Shown: positions 25,284-32,425 of the stretch, one piece after another
How positions within the stretch are numbered: position 1 is the first letter of the stretch
Layout of the letters: each line of letters opens with the position of its first letter
Source of the DNA: Spartobacteria bacterium
GTDB lineage: Bacteria > Verrucomicrobiota > Verrucomicrobiia > Chthoniobacterales > UBA10450
DNA: 45,884 nucleotides
Direction: 5' to 3'
NCBI GenBank assembly: GCA_021325495.1
Contig: JAJPGZ010000008.1
Location: 1 to 45,884, forward strand
Program-made: the position numbers and the translations under genes
Notes under the pieces: generated by a model
What the model saw: only the letters and a program-made list of their open reading frames with translations
Databases searched by the model: none
Told to the model about the DNA's origin: nothing

Positions 25284-26426
25284 CTGAGCCTTCTCGAACA
25301 GCCGCTCTTTTACGTCGGCAAGAATTACGTCTCCGTCCTCGGACTGATCGCGTTCGTCGGCTTTTTCGCCGCCGGACTGCTCATCGCGCGTTTGGTTCAA
25401 AGCGACGCCGTCCGGCGATTTTTTGCCCGATTCAAGATCGACAATAACTTCATTGCGATCGCGACGACCATTCTCAGTTTCGCCGCGCTCGTCTTCTTCA
25501 CCATCACAGCGATCAATGCCTCAGGCATTCCGCTTTCGTGGAGCGCTCCGCTCCCCGGCATCAACTTGAGTTTGGTCCAGGCGTTTCTGCTGATCGGACT
25601 TTTGATGGTGGTGTTTTGGATTTCGTCGCGCACGAAACGATTTCTTTTCACCCGCCTTCTCGCGAACAGCGGCATCGATCGCTCACTGCAGTACGCGATT
25701 TCGCAGATCGTCGCCAACGTCGTCCTCATCGTCGGCATTTTCATCGTGCTCGAGAACACCGGCATTCATCTCGGCGCGCTCACCGTTTTCGCGGGCGCGG
25801 TCGGCGTCGGTGTCGGCTTTGGATTGCAAAATATCGCGAGCAATTTCATCAGCGGCCTCGTCATTTTGGCCGAGCGTCCGATCACCATCGGCGACCGCGT
25901 CGAAGTCGCGGGCATCGTGGGGCAAGTTCGACAAATTCGTGCGCGCAGCACCGTCATTGTGACTAACGACAACATCGCGATGATCGTGCCGAACACGAAA
26001 TTCATCGATTCGCCGGTGACGAATTGGACCTACGGCGATCCGCGCGTGCGTTTTCGGTTGCCGGTGGGCGTCGCCTACGGGAGCGATGTCGAAAAAGTCC
26101 GCGAAGCGCTCATTGCCGCCGCGAAAGAATATCCCGAGACATTGACGGATCCGCCGCCGAGCGTGTTTCTCGACAAATTTGGGAGCAGCTCCATCGATTT
26201 CGAATTGGTCGTGTGGAGCGACGAGATGAGCAACCGGCCGCGGCGTTTCAAAAGCGATTTGAATTTCCTGATCGAGAAACATCTGCGCGAAGCCGGCATC
26301 GAAATTCCAAATCCGCAACGCGACCTGCACATTCGCAGCGGCGTTGTGAAGGTGCAGCAGGTGACCGCGCAAGATCGACAATCGCCGGCCGAATCTGTGC
26401 CGGCGCCGAGCGTGAGGCCGAGCTGA
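25278..26426 (+). CDS. MscS-family mechanosensitive channel
   Basis: 382-aa membrane protein. Four or five hydrophobic helices in the first 180 residues; the pore helix and following glycine/alanine pattern is GALTVFAGAVGVGVGFGLQNIASNFISGLVILAERPITIGDRVEV, diagnostic of MscS. A beta domain follows (GQVRQIRARSTVIVTNDNIAMIVPNTKFID) and an alpha/beta C-terminal domain. Releases osmolytes on membrane tension. GTG start at 25278, within a palindrome. AAGATCGACA words at 25434 (FKIDNNF, in the loop after helix 2) and 26371 (QDRQ, in the tail). Confidence 0.93.
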   Translation: MSLSLLEQPLFYVGKNYVSVLGLIAFVGFFAAGLLIARLVQSDAVRRFFARFKIDNNFIAIATTILSFAALVFFTITAINASGIPLSWSAPLPGINLSLVQAFLLIGLLMVVFWISSRTKRFLFTRLLANSGIDRSLQYAISQIVANVVLIVGIFIVLENTGIHLGALTVFAGAVGVGVGFGLQNIASNFISGLVILAERPITIGDRVEVAGIVGQVRQIRARSTVIVTNDNIAMIVPNTKFIDSPVTNWTYGDPRVRFRLPVGVAYGSDVEKVREALIAAAKEYPETLTDPPPSVFLDKFGSSSIDFELVVWSDEMSNRPRRFKSDLNFLIEKHLREAGIEIPNPQRDLHIRSGVVKVQQVTAQDRQSPAESVPAPSVRPS

Positions 26427-26444
26427 GCAAGGCTCGCCTGATTT

Positions 26445-27554
26445 GTGGAAACGCCATTCCGTCTCGTTTCACGTCGCGAACTCGATTCCATCCCCGAATG
26501 GAAAAACACCTTCGCCGATTTCTGCAAAGACCGCCGTTATTACGAAATCGTCGATGACACATTGCGTGACGGCTTCGAGCATTACTACCTCGTCTTCGCC
26601 AACGGCGCGGTGCAGCCGATCTTCTTCGTTAGGCAAAACATCATCGAAGGCGTGACCGGTCCGCTGCGATCGATTGTCGATCTTGTGCGAAGAAAATTTC
26701 CGCGCTTCCTCACCATGCGCGCGCTCATGGTCGGCAACGCCGCGGGCGAGGGGAGAATTGACGGAAATATTTCGGCCGAATCGCTCGCGATCGCGTTAAT
26801 GAAAGTCGCGCGCGAACACAAAGCGTCGCTCATCGTCTTGAAGGATTTTCCGTCGGAATATCGAACGCAGCTCGATCAACTTCGCGACCACGGTTTCACG
26901 CGCGTGCCGAGCATGCCGCTGACGAAGCTCGAATTGAACTTTCGCGATTTCGAAGATTTCCTTTCGTCGTTGAGCAGGATCACGCGCAAAGGTCTGCGGC
27001 GAAAATTCCGCAAAGCCGAAGCGGCCGCTAAGATCGACATGGAGGTCGTGAGCGACATCACGCCGTTCGTCGATGAGATTCATCCGCTTTATCTCGCGGT
27101 CCACAATCGTTCGCCCATGAAATTCGAAACGCTCACGAAAGAATATTTCGTCGCGCTCAGCCAGAAGATGCCGGAGCGCGTGCGCTATTTTCTCTGGCGA
27201 CAAAACGGGAAAATCATCGCCTTCGAGATGGCGCTCGTCTGCGGCGACACCATGTATGACGAATGCCTCGGGATGGATTACGCGGTCGCGCTCGAGCTTT
27301 CGCTCTATTTCTATACCTTCCGCGATGTGCTCTCGTGGGCGATCGCGAACGGCTTCAAACATTACGTGAGCACGCCGCTCAATTACGACCCGAAGCTGCA
27401 TCTCGGTTGCGTGCTCGGGCCGCTCGATCTTTACGTGCGCCACACCATGTCGATCTTGAACCCGATCTTCGGACGCGCGGTGAAGTTTCTCGAGCCGACG
27501 CGCCACGATCCGTTCCTGCGTCAATTTCCTAACGCATCCGAGCTTTACGGCTAA
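26445..27554 (+). CDS. BioF2/FemAB-like GNAT acyltransferase
   Basis: 369-aa protein, probable GTG start. The N-terminal half (HYYLVFANGAVQPIFFVRQ) and C-terminal half (FLWRQNGKIIAFEMALVCGDTMYDECLGMDYAVALELSLYFYTFRDVLSWAIANGFKHYVSTP) follow the double-GNAT pattern of the acetyltransferase_6 family, which often acts in cell-envelope or exopolysaccharide assembly. Substrate unknown. Ends in TAAGATCGACAATC, so its TAA overlaps the dispersed word, and only 11 bp separate it from an SMR transporter pair; the three may form one operon. Confidence 0.75.
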   Translation: METPFRLVSRRELDSIPEWKNTFADFCKDRRYYEIVDDTLRDGFEHYYLVFANGAVQPIFFVRQNIIEGVTGPLRSIVDLVRRKFPRFLTMRALMVGNAAGEGRIDGNISAESLAIALMKVAREHKASLIVLKDFPSEYRTQLDQLRDHGFTRVPSMPLTKLELNFRDFEDFLSSLSRITRKGLRRKFRKAEAAAKIDMEVVSDITPFVDEIHPLYLAVHNRSPMKFETLTKEYFVALSQKMPERVRYFLWRQNGKIIAFEMALVCGDTMYDECLGMDYAVALELSLYFYTFRDVLSWAIANGFKHYVSTPLNYDPKLHLGCVLGPLDLYVRHTMSILNPIFGRAVKFLEPTRHDPFLRQFPNASELYG

Positions 27555-27565
27555 GATCGACAATC

Positions 27566-27955
27566 ATGCGCCCGCGTTTTAATCCGTGGATCGTGCTCGG
27601 ATTCGAAGTCCTGCTCGTGACCGCGTCCGAGACGATGTTGAAAATCGGCGCGAGCGAAACGCGCAAGCTCGCCGGTTGGGAATGGACTGGCGTCATCGGG
27701 CTGAGTTCGCTTTGGATTTGGGGCGCGATCTGTTTGGTCATCATGAGTTTTCTCTGCTGGATTTACGTGCTGCGACACATTCCGCTTTCGGTCGCGTTCC
27801 CGATGTCGAACGTCGTGCACGTGCTCGTGCCGTTGAGCTCGTGGATTTTTCTCGACGAATATATTTCGACGCGGCGCTGGTGCGGCATCGCCATTGTCAT
27901 CGTCGGACTGGCGGTCGTGGCGCAACCGGTGGCGAAGATCGAGGAGAAACTCTGA
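27566..27955 (+). CDS. SMR/EamA-type small transporter subunit A
   Basis: 129 aa with four membrane helices (WIVLGFEVLLVTASETMLKIG, LWIWGAICLVIMSFLCWIYVL, VAFPMSNVVHVLVPLSSWIFLDEY, CGIAIVIVGLAVVA). The Glu in helix 1 and the LxxxPLSVAFPM pattern fit half-size DMT/SMR transporters. The TGA overlaps the ATG of a second subunit, the usual layout for heterodimers such as ArnE/ArnF or EbrAB. Cargo could be a lipid-linked sugar or a small cation; not decidable here. Confidence 0.82.
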   Translation: MRPRFNPWIVLGFEVLLVTASETMLKIGASETRKLAGWEWTGVIGLSSLWIWGAICLVIMSFLCWIYVLRHIPLSVAFPMSNVVHVLVPLSSWIFLDEYISTRRWCGIAIVIVGLAVVAQPVAKIEEKL

Positions 27956-28290
27956 TGGCGATTTTAATTTTCATGATCGAGATCAGCGCGACCGTTGCCG
28001 GCCAGTTGCTGCTCAAAAACGCCATGGCAAGATCGACATCTTCCCCTTTCAGCGATCCGCGCGTCTTGCGCTTGTTTATCGCCGGCGTCGCCAGCCTAAC
28101 GATCTCGTTTTTTCTCACCGTCGCGCTCCTGCAACATTTCGATCTCAGCTTTTTTTATCCGATCCAGGGCTCGACCGTGATCATCATCACTATCGCGGCG
28201 GCGTTGATTTTGCGTGAGCGCCTGAGCGCGCAATTGGTCGTCGGCTCGCTGCTTATCAGCGCTGGCATCGTGCTCGTTTCGCTGAGCTAA
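27955..28290 (+). CDS. SMR/EamA-type small transporter subunit B
   Basis: 111 aa, four helices (ILIFMIEISATVAGQLLLKNAM, LFIAGVASLTISFFLTVALLQ, LSFFYPIQGSTVIIITIAAALILRE, QLVVGSLLISAGIVLVSLS). Starts within the stop of subunit A. The loop after helix 1 holds an AAGATCGACA word that reads ARSTSSPF. The conserved membrane Glu is in helix 1 (MIEISA). Paired with the previous gene as a likely antiparallel heterodimer. Confidence 0.85.
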   Translation: MAILIFMIEISATVAGQLLLKNAMARSTSSPFSDPRVLRLFIAGVASLTISFFLTVALLQHFDLSFFYPIQGSTVIIITIAAALILRERLSAQLVVGSLLISAGIVLVSLS

Positions 28291-28347
28291 GCGAAATATG
28301 CTTGCCCTCGGAGGGGGAGTTGCGACAGGCTCGACTCCCTAACGCCT

Positions 28348-28740
28348 ATGAAAAAATCTGTCCTGTGTTGTGTAACCGTTCTCGCCGCTCTCGCATTCGT
28401 GACCGCGTGCGCGAACAAGAAAGAAACGACCGCCAGCTCGACCACCGCGAGCAGCACGTCTGCGACGACGAAGAAGAAGACCACTACCGGCACCGCCGCG
28501 ACCACTTCGACCACGAAGAAATCCGGCAGCGCCAGCACCTCCGGCACGAGCTCTTCGAGCACAAAGAAGAGCACGAGCACGAGCGCCGAAGCATCGGCCT
28601 CCGCTTCGCCGAAGAAATCTTCGACCACGAAAAAGACTGAGGCGACTTCGGAAGCGTCTCCGTCAGCTTCGGAGTCGGCTTCTCCGTCGGATTCGTCATC
28701 GTCGTCTTCGACTGAAGCTTCGCCTTCGGCCACGCCCTAA
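28348..28740 (+). CDS. Ser/Thr/Lys-rich lipoprotein
   Basis: 130 aa. Lipoprotein signal KKSVLCCVTVLAALAFVTAC with lipobox FVTAC, then about 105 residues built almost only from Ser, Thr, Ala, Lys, Glu and Pro (for example TTKKKTTTGTAATTSTTKK and SPSASESASPSDSSSSSSTE). No fold expected; probably a surface-exposed spacer or modified stalk. The stop is inside a CCTAACG word, and a strong terminator follows. Confidence 0.75.
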   Translation: MKKSVLCCVTVLAALAFVTACANKKETTASSTTASSTSATTKKKTTTGTAATTSTTKKSGSASTSGTSSSSTKKSTSTSAEASASASPKKSSTTKKTEATSEASPSASESASPSDSSSSSSTEASPSATP

Positions 28741-28768
28741 CGCGTCCGTCACGTTCGCAATTCTTCCA

Positions 28769-28809
28769 CGCCGCTGGCGCGTATTTTCGCGTCAGCGGCG
28801 TTGTTGTTT
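28769..28809 (+). terminator. Rho-independent terminator
   Basis: A 13-bp GC-rich stem (CGCCGCTGGCGCG with CGCGTCAGCGGCG, one G-T pair) around a 6-nt TATTTT loop, then TTGTTGTTT. Placed 29 bp after the lipoprotein stop, and just before the integron cluster. Confidence 0.85.
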
Positions 28810-28863
28810 ACTACAAGATGTCGATCTTAGTGTAAATTTCCACCAGAGCCCGATCAGTCGCGT

Positions 28864-28964
28864 TCCTAACTTGCGCTTTGTCGCCTGAATCACAGTCGCG
28901 TGTTGGCGCAAGGACAAACACTGGATGTGGGTGGCCCGTGTGTTGGAGCGTATCGCGATTAAGT
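28864..28964 (-). other. Decayed attC candidate
   Basis: TCCTAAC at 28864 and ATTAAGT at 28958 replace the expected RYYYAAC and GTTRRRY boxes with one change each. The right arm (TTGGAGCGTATCGCGATTAAGT) lines up with the right arms of the intact sites (TTGGCTTCATCGATTGGTTA in attC at 29484). The left arm is poorly matched. Confidence 0.35.
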
Positions 28965-29034
28965 GGCGAATGAAGCGTCAGCGAGGAGCTGAATTCGGGA
29001 GAAGCGATGTTTGCTTTGGCTGCCGTGTGTACTC

Positions 29035-29157
29035 GTCTAACGAGAACAAGATGAGCGACGGCGAACGAGACCGCGCGTCGCTCGGAGTAGAAGTGTGAAA
29101 GTCATCTCAAAGTGGAGCGTACGGCGGTCCGCCGTTCGCTCCATCGCCTGGTTAGAC
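29035..29157 (-). other. attC recombination site 1
   Basis: On the minus strand GTCTAAC (29157) and GTTAGAC (29041) are the outer boxes. The inner arms GATGGAGCGAACGGC and GCCGTCGCTCATC pair with one unpaired G and one unpaired A, the asymmetry that lets integron integrase choose the bottom strand. 123 bp. Follows the gene ending at 29161. Confidence 0.9.
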
Positions 29158-29160
29158 CAA

Positions 29161-29481
29161 TTACATGCTGTTCACTACCTCTGCAAAACTGCCCTCGTAA
29201 GGCCCCATGTACCACTCAGTGCCATCAATCAGTGTCTGCTCGAGTCCGTATGCCTTCGCTGCTGGATCGAACACGACGCGACAAGATGAATCGCGCTCGC
29301 CCACATGATCGGTGAGCAACCAAACTGTTGTGGGATCGCGGTGATCTGGGTCTCGCCACAACGTGACTTCGCGCGGCGGAATGAGATGGTGCTCTGCCCA
29401 ATCGCGTAGATTATCAGGCATCGTCGCCAAGTCTGCTTTCGCTTGCTCGAATGCTTCGGCGACAGTAGTCGGCTCGCGCAT
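29161..29481 (-). CDS. Integron cassette gene, 106-aa hypothetical protein
   Basis: Chosen start is ATG at 29481, which follows GTTAGACCT directly (cassette-typical); a longer open frame to 29541 only translates attC sequence. Protein: REPTTVAEAFEQAKADLATMPDNLRDWAEHHL, then REVTLWRDPDHRDPTTVWLLTDHVGERDSSCRVVFDPAAKAYGLEQTLIDGTEWYMGPYEGSFAEVVNSM. Acidic, soluble, no signal. The pattern of a helical hairpin then a small beta sheet is unfamiliar to me. The TAA at 29161 lies 4 bp from attC 1. Confidence 0.75.
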   Translation of the reverse strand: MREPTTVAEAFEQAKADLATMPDNLRDWAEHHLIPPREVTLWRDPDHRDPTTVWLLTDHVGERDSSCRVVFDPAAKAYGLEQTLIDGTEWYMGPYEGSFAEVVNSM

Positions 29482-29483
29482 AG

Positions 29484-29579
29484 GTCTAACGAGAAAGAGA
29501 TAAGCCACGGCAGGGTGTCGTGGCAAACAGGCTGAAGTCATATCGCAATGGGGCCGTTGGCTTCATCGATTGGTTAGGC
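29484..29579 (-). other. attC recombination site 2
   Basis: Minus-strand GCCTAAC (29579) and GTTAGAC (29490) boxes, 96 bp. Inner arms GATGAAGCCAACGGC and GCCGTGGCTTATC pair with unpaired G and A. An ORF running through it would encode the SMKPTAPLRYDF peptide often seen in annotated cassette proteins. Confidence 0.92.
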
Positions 29580-29592
29580 TGCGTGCGTTGCA

Positions 29593-29898
29593 TCACGGAG
29601 CGAATCCTCCAATGCTCCAAGCAGTAAAGACGAGCAACATCGGCATACATGGAATCAGCAGCGCCACACTCAGAACGACCGGCACGGCAAAACGACGTAG
29701 CGAGCGGCCGCGATGAAGCGAAAGCAACAGAGGCCAGATGAGCCAAGCCCAAGCAAAGATGACCCAAACTCGAGGTGGTAATGGAAATGCGTCAGGGCGC
29801 GCGAAGAGCCAGACCGTGAAAACCGCGGCGCTATGAATGACAGCCAAGAAAGCCAAGACACGATAAATGCGGATCGCGGAATTCGTTCCTATCATCAT
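29593..29898 (-). CDS. Integron cassette gene, 101-aa membrane protein
   Basis: ATG at 29898 (or 29895), 14 bp after the GTTAGGC box. Three hydrophobic helices: IYRVLAFLAVIHSAAVFTVWLFA, PRVWVIFAWAWLIWPLLLSL and FAVPVVLSVALLIPCMPMLLVFTAW, joined by a basic loop HRGRSLRRF. No family recognised. Stops 14 bp before attC 2. Confidence 0.7.
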   Translation of the reverse strand: MMIGTNSAIRIYRVLAFLAVIHSAAVFTVWLFARPDAFPLPPRVWVIFAWAWLIWPLLLSLHRGRSLRRFAVPVVLSVALLIPCMPMLLVFTAWSIGGFAP

Positions 29899-29911
29899 GG
29901 GGGTAAAGGCG

Positions 29912-30035
29912 GCCTAACAAGACGGAGCTCAGCCACCGGTGGCGGGAGCGAGCGTGAACTGTAATGTGCGTGTTGAAGTCATCTGAAAGCTACTCATCTG
30001 AACGGCCAGCGGTTGGCTGCAGCGATTGGTTAGAC
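29912..30035 (-). other. attC recombination site 3
   Basis: Minus-strand GTCTAAC (30035) and GTTAGGC (29918) boxes, 124 bp. Inner arms GCTGCAGCCAACCGCTGGC and GCCACCGGTGGCTGAGC pair with one extrahelical G. The left part is translated as the C-terminus (NQSLQPTAGRSDE) of the preceding cassette gene. Confidence 0.92.
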
Positions 30036-30430
30036 CTTTTTGCTCCCAACTCGAGGAGATGCTGAAACGCTTCTCGGCTAAAAACCTTTGCATTTATTCT
30101 GAGCTCATCTCCCAGAGCACTCCGAACAACGAATGTGAATGGGCTCTCATATGCGGATGTGTCGCTCGCAAAATCCGCGTGCACGACGGTGTCGCGCTGA
30201 ATGCTGCGATACGGTCTGAACAGGCTCGCGTATCCGATGCGCTCGCTGTTGAACTCAAGACGAAACCGAGACAACCAGAAGCACGAAAACAAAAACGCGC
30301 TGATCGCGATGGCCACGAGCGGTAACGCTGAATGCGACTTCGCAGCGGCGAAGATGCCGATGATGAGTGGAATCCCGCAGATCACGGTGAACACGATGTA
30401 GCTGCTGAGGCACGCGCGGAATGTGCGCAT
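29990..30430 (-). CDS. Integron cassette gene, 146-aa membrane protein
   Basis: ATG at 30430 directly after GTTAGACCT. Two N-terminal helices (SSYIVFTVICGIPLIIGIFAAAKS, ALPLVAIAISAFLFSCFWLSRF) then a PH-like or YcxB-like beta region (RLEFNSERIGYASLFRPYRSIQRDTVVHADF, YESPFTFVVRSALGDELRINAKVFSREAFQHLLEL). The final residues SNQSLQPTAGRSDE are attC 3 sequence, so the gene borrows its stop codon from the recombination site. Confidence 0.75.
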   Translation of the reverse strand: MRTFRACLSSYIVFTVICGIPLIIGIFAAAKSHSALPLVAIAISAFLFSCFWLSRFRLEFNSERIGYASLFRPYRSIQRDTVVHADFASDTSAYESPFTFVVRSALGDELRINAKVFSREAFQHLLELGAKRSNQSLQPTAGRSDE

Positions 30431-30432
30431 AG

Positions 30433-30450
30433 GTCTAACGAGAATTAGAC
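30433..30450 (-). other. Array boundary core box
   Basis: GTCTAAC at 30433 followed by CGAGAATTAGAC: a short perfect GTCTAA/TTAGAC inversion. No long attC arms are found to the right, so it is either an attI-like junction or a truncated attC. Confidence 0.5.
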
Positions 30451-30543
30451 GTATGAACGTGTATTTGCATGTACATTTGAAAATATACGATGAGTTTTGG
30501 TTTATGGCTCGTCATATTTGCGCTCTTTCGATAACAACAAATC

Positions 30544-30744
30544 ATGTTCGAACCGGATGTCCATTACACCCTTTCGCTGGTCAATCACCAGACCGGTCAG
30601 CAGATCAAACTCGAACTTATCGACCCACCATTTCCGGCACGCAGTTACCAGCTGCGGGTCAACGGCCATTGGGCGAAAAAAGTTCCCTATGCGAGCAAGA
30701 CCTCGGTGATGCGACAACTGCGTGAATGGTGGGTCGCGCACTAG
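30544..30744 (+). CDS. Small hypothetical protein (66 aa)
   Basis: FEPDVHYTLSLVNHQTGQQIKLELIDPPFPARSYQLRVNGHWAKKVPYASKTSVMRQLREWWVAH. A compact beta-rich then helical protein with no signal. ATG at 30544. Base composition is between that of the integron and the core genes. No family recognised; the next open frame overlaps its end. Confidence 0.55.
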   Translation: MFEPDVHYTLSLVNHQTGQQIKLELIDPPFPARSYQLRVNGHWAKKVPYASKTSVMRQLREWWVAH

Positions 30745-30818
30745 GATGGCTCAAACGATCTTGCTCCGAATTGGACGGGGAAGTTGTCGATCTTAGCGCG
30801 CGCGCTAAGTTGAGCGCG

Positions 30819-31037
30819 ATGTTTTGGGAACACGTGCTCGGATGCATCAAATGGGCGGCGGTCGGATTCATCGTCGCGTTCGTTCTGATGCGGCTTTACG
30901 AAGCCAGCCACATTCACGACGACATCCCGCGGCCGGAATTTAAGAAACGCGCATCGCGCCGCGCCGCGCTCGTGCTTTCCACTTTCGCCGCGCTTCTTTC
31001 GGCCGCGGTCTGGCTGCTCGTGCAGAAATGGGACTAA
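30819..31037 (+). CDS. Small membrane protein
   Basis: 72 aa from ATG at 30819: CIKWAAVGFIVAFVLMRLYEA and AALVLSTFAALLSAAVWLLVQK are two membrane helices separated by a basic loop (RPEFKKRASRR). An in-frame ATG at 30726 would give 103 aa and overlap the previous gene by 19 bp; the extra part translates an AAGATCGACA word (VVDLSARA). Ends 6 bp before the alcohol dehydrogenase. Confidence 0.6.
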   Translation: MFWEHVLGCIKWAAVGFIVAFVLMRLYEASHIHDDIPRPEFKKRASRRAALVLSTFAALLSAAVWLLVQKWD

Positions 31038-31043
31038 AAAATT

Positions 31044-32093
31044 ATGACGACGAACACCAAAGCCTACGCCGCGCATTCTGCGAAATCGCCGCTCGCGCCG
31101 TTTTCATTCACCCGCCGCGACCCGCTGCCTAACGACGTTAAGATCGACATCTTGTTTTGCGGCGTTTGCCATTCCGACATTCACACCGCGCGCAATGAAT
31201 GGGGCGGAACGACAACCTATCCGTGCGTGCCCGGTCATGAAATTGTCGGCCGCGTTGTCGCCGCCGGGCGCGATGTAAAGAAATTCAAGGAAGGCGATCT
31301 CGCCGCGGTCGGTTGCATGGTCGATGCATGTTTGGAATGCCTGAGCTGCGAAGAAAATCTCGAGCAGTTCTGCGAGGACGTCACTTTCACCTACAATAGC
31401 CCGGACAAAGTTAGCGGCGGTCACACGTTCGGCGGTTACTCGACTAGCATCGTTGTGAAAGAGGATTTCGTGCTGCGCGTGAATAAAGATGTCGATCTTG
31501 CGCCGACCGCGCCGCTTTTGTGCGCGGGCATCACGACTTACTCGCCGCTGCGTCATCACAAGATCGACAAGGGAATGAAGGTCGGCGTCGTCGGCCTTGG
31601 CGGTCTCGGTCACATGGGAGTGAAATTCGCCCACGCCTTCGGCGCCGAAGTTACGCTCTTCACCACGTCGCCGAGCAAAGCTGCCGATGCGAAACGGTTT
31701 GGCGCCGATGAAATCGTCATTTCCAAAGACGAAGACGCGATGAAAGCGCAGGCGCTCAAATTCGATTTCATTCTCGACACCGTCTCCGCCAAACACGACA
31801 TCGACGCCTATCTCGAAACCCTCAAACGCGACGGGACTCTGTGTTTGTTAGGCGCGCCGCCGGAACCGATTCCGTTAGGCGCGTTCAGCATTATTCGCTG
31901 GCGACATCGTCTCACCGGTTCGCTCATCGGCGGAATCCGCGAGACGCAGGAGATGCTCGATTACTGCGCCGAACATGGAATCACCTGCGACATCGAAATG
32001 ATTCGGATGGACCAGATCAACGACGCCTACGAGCGCATGCTCAAGAGCGACGTGAAATACCGCTTCGTCATCGACATGGCGTCGCTCAAATAA
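31044..32093 (+). CDS. Zinc-dependent NADP alcohol/aldehyde reductase (YahK/CAD-like)
   Basis: 349-aa medium-chain dehydrogenase. Catalytic zinc residues Cys42, His65 and Glu66 (FCGVCHSDIHTARNEW, YPCVPGHEIVGRV); structural-zinc cysteines in GCMVDACLECLSCEENLEQFC; nucleotide loop GLGGLGHMGVKFAHAFG. Reduces a range of aldehydes with NADPH. Normal length. Five dispersed words occur: AAGATCGACA at 31140, 31490 and 31560, and GTTAGGC at 31848 and 31876; a GCCTAACGA lies 6 bp before the first. The word at 31490 encodes KDVDLAPTA, where homologues also have a similar stretch. Confidence 0.94.
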   Translation: MTTNTKAYAAHSAKSPLAPFSFTRRDPLPNDVKIDILFCGVCHSDIHTARNEWGGTTTYPCVPGHEIVGRVVAAGRDVKKFKEGDLAAVGCMVDACLECLSCEENLEQFCEDVTFTYNSPDKVSGGHTFGGYSTSIVVKEDFVLRVNKDVDLAPTAPLLCAGITTYSPLRHHKIDKGMKVGVVGLGGLGHMGVKFAHAFGAEVTLFTTSPSKAADAKRFGADEIVISKDEDAMKAQALKFDFILDTVSAKHDIDAYLETLKRDGTLCLLGAPPEPIPLGAFSIIRWRHRLTGSLIGGIRETQEMLDYCAEHGITCDIEMIRMDQINDAYERMLKSDVKYRFVIDMASLK

Positions 32094-32107
32094 GACAATT
32101 GCGCTCG

Positions 32108-32425
32108 GTGAACGCCGACGCGCAGATGGAAATTCGCCAGCTCAAGGAAACGCTCACGTCAATGCGCGATGAGCTGGAGAAATTGGCGAACGGGCGCGAC
32201 GAAGCGGTGCAACGCGCCGTCGCCGCCGCGCATGATGAAGCGCGCCAATTGCAGTCAACAATCCAAACTTTGCGCGAGCAACTCGAAGCCGCCATGCTCG
32301 CGAAGCAGCAGGCGGTGCAAAGCGCGTTAACGACTCATCGCGACGAGACGCGGCAATTGCAGGCGACGATCGCAACCTTGCGAAGTGAATTGGAGAAAGC
32401 GACGGAGCATGGGACTCAACGGTAA
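32108..32425 (+). CDS. Coiled-coil protein with 36-residue internal repeats
   Basis: About 105 aa from GTG 32108 (ATG at 32126 also possible). It is one long helix with heptads and nearly three copies of a 36-residue unit starting RQLKETL, RQLQSTI and RQLQATI (108-bp DNA repeat). The 3' end overlaps the cyclase start by 17 bp, implying coupled translation; it may be a scaffold or signalling-helix partner of the cyclase. No other domain. Confidence 0.65.
   Translation: MNADAQMEIRQLKETLTSMRDELEKLANGRDEAVQRAVAAAHDEARQLQSTIQTLREQLEAAMLAKQQAVQSALTTHRDETRQLQATIATLRSELEKATEHGTQR

Larger units (their letters stand above)
28864..30450 (-). mobile_element. Cluster of integron attC sites with cassettes, no integrase
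   Basis: Three clear attC sites (29035, 29484, 29912), one decayed candidate (28864) and a right boundary box (30433) enclose three genes, all on the minus strand. Each gene starts within a few bases after a GTTRRRY box and is followed by the next attC, as in integron cassettes read from the high-coordinate side. AAGATCGACA is absent from 28829 to 30784, and base composition is lower in GC. No tyrosine recombinase with the integron-specific insert is in the window, so this is a CALIN-type cluster or the end of an array whose platform lies elsewhere. Confidence 0.88.

Noticed and set aside
28769-28809. The hairpin at 28.77 kb as a further attC
   Set aside because: It lacks RYYYAAC/GTTRRRY outer boxes, has a short loop and a T-rich tail, and sits 29 bp after a stop codon: a terminator fits better.
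29484-29541. A longer cassette protein starting at 29541
   Set aside because: The extra residues translate attC 2; the ATG at 29481 right after the core box is the usual cassette start.
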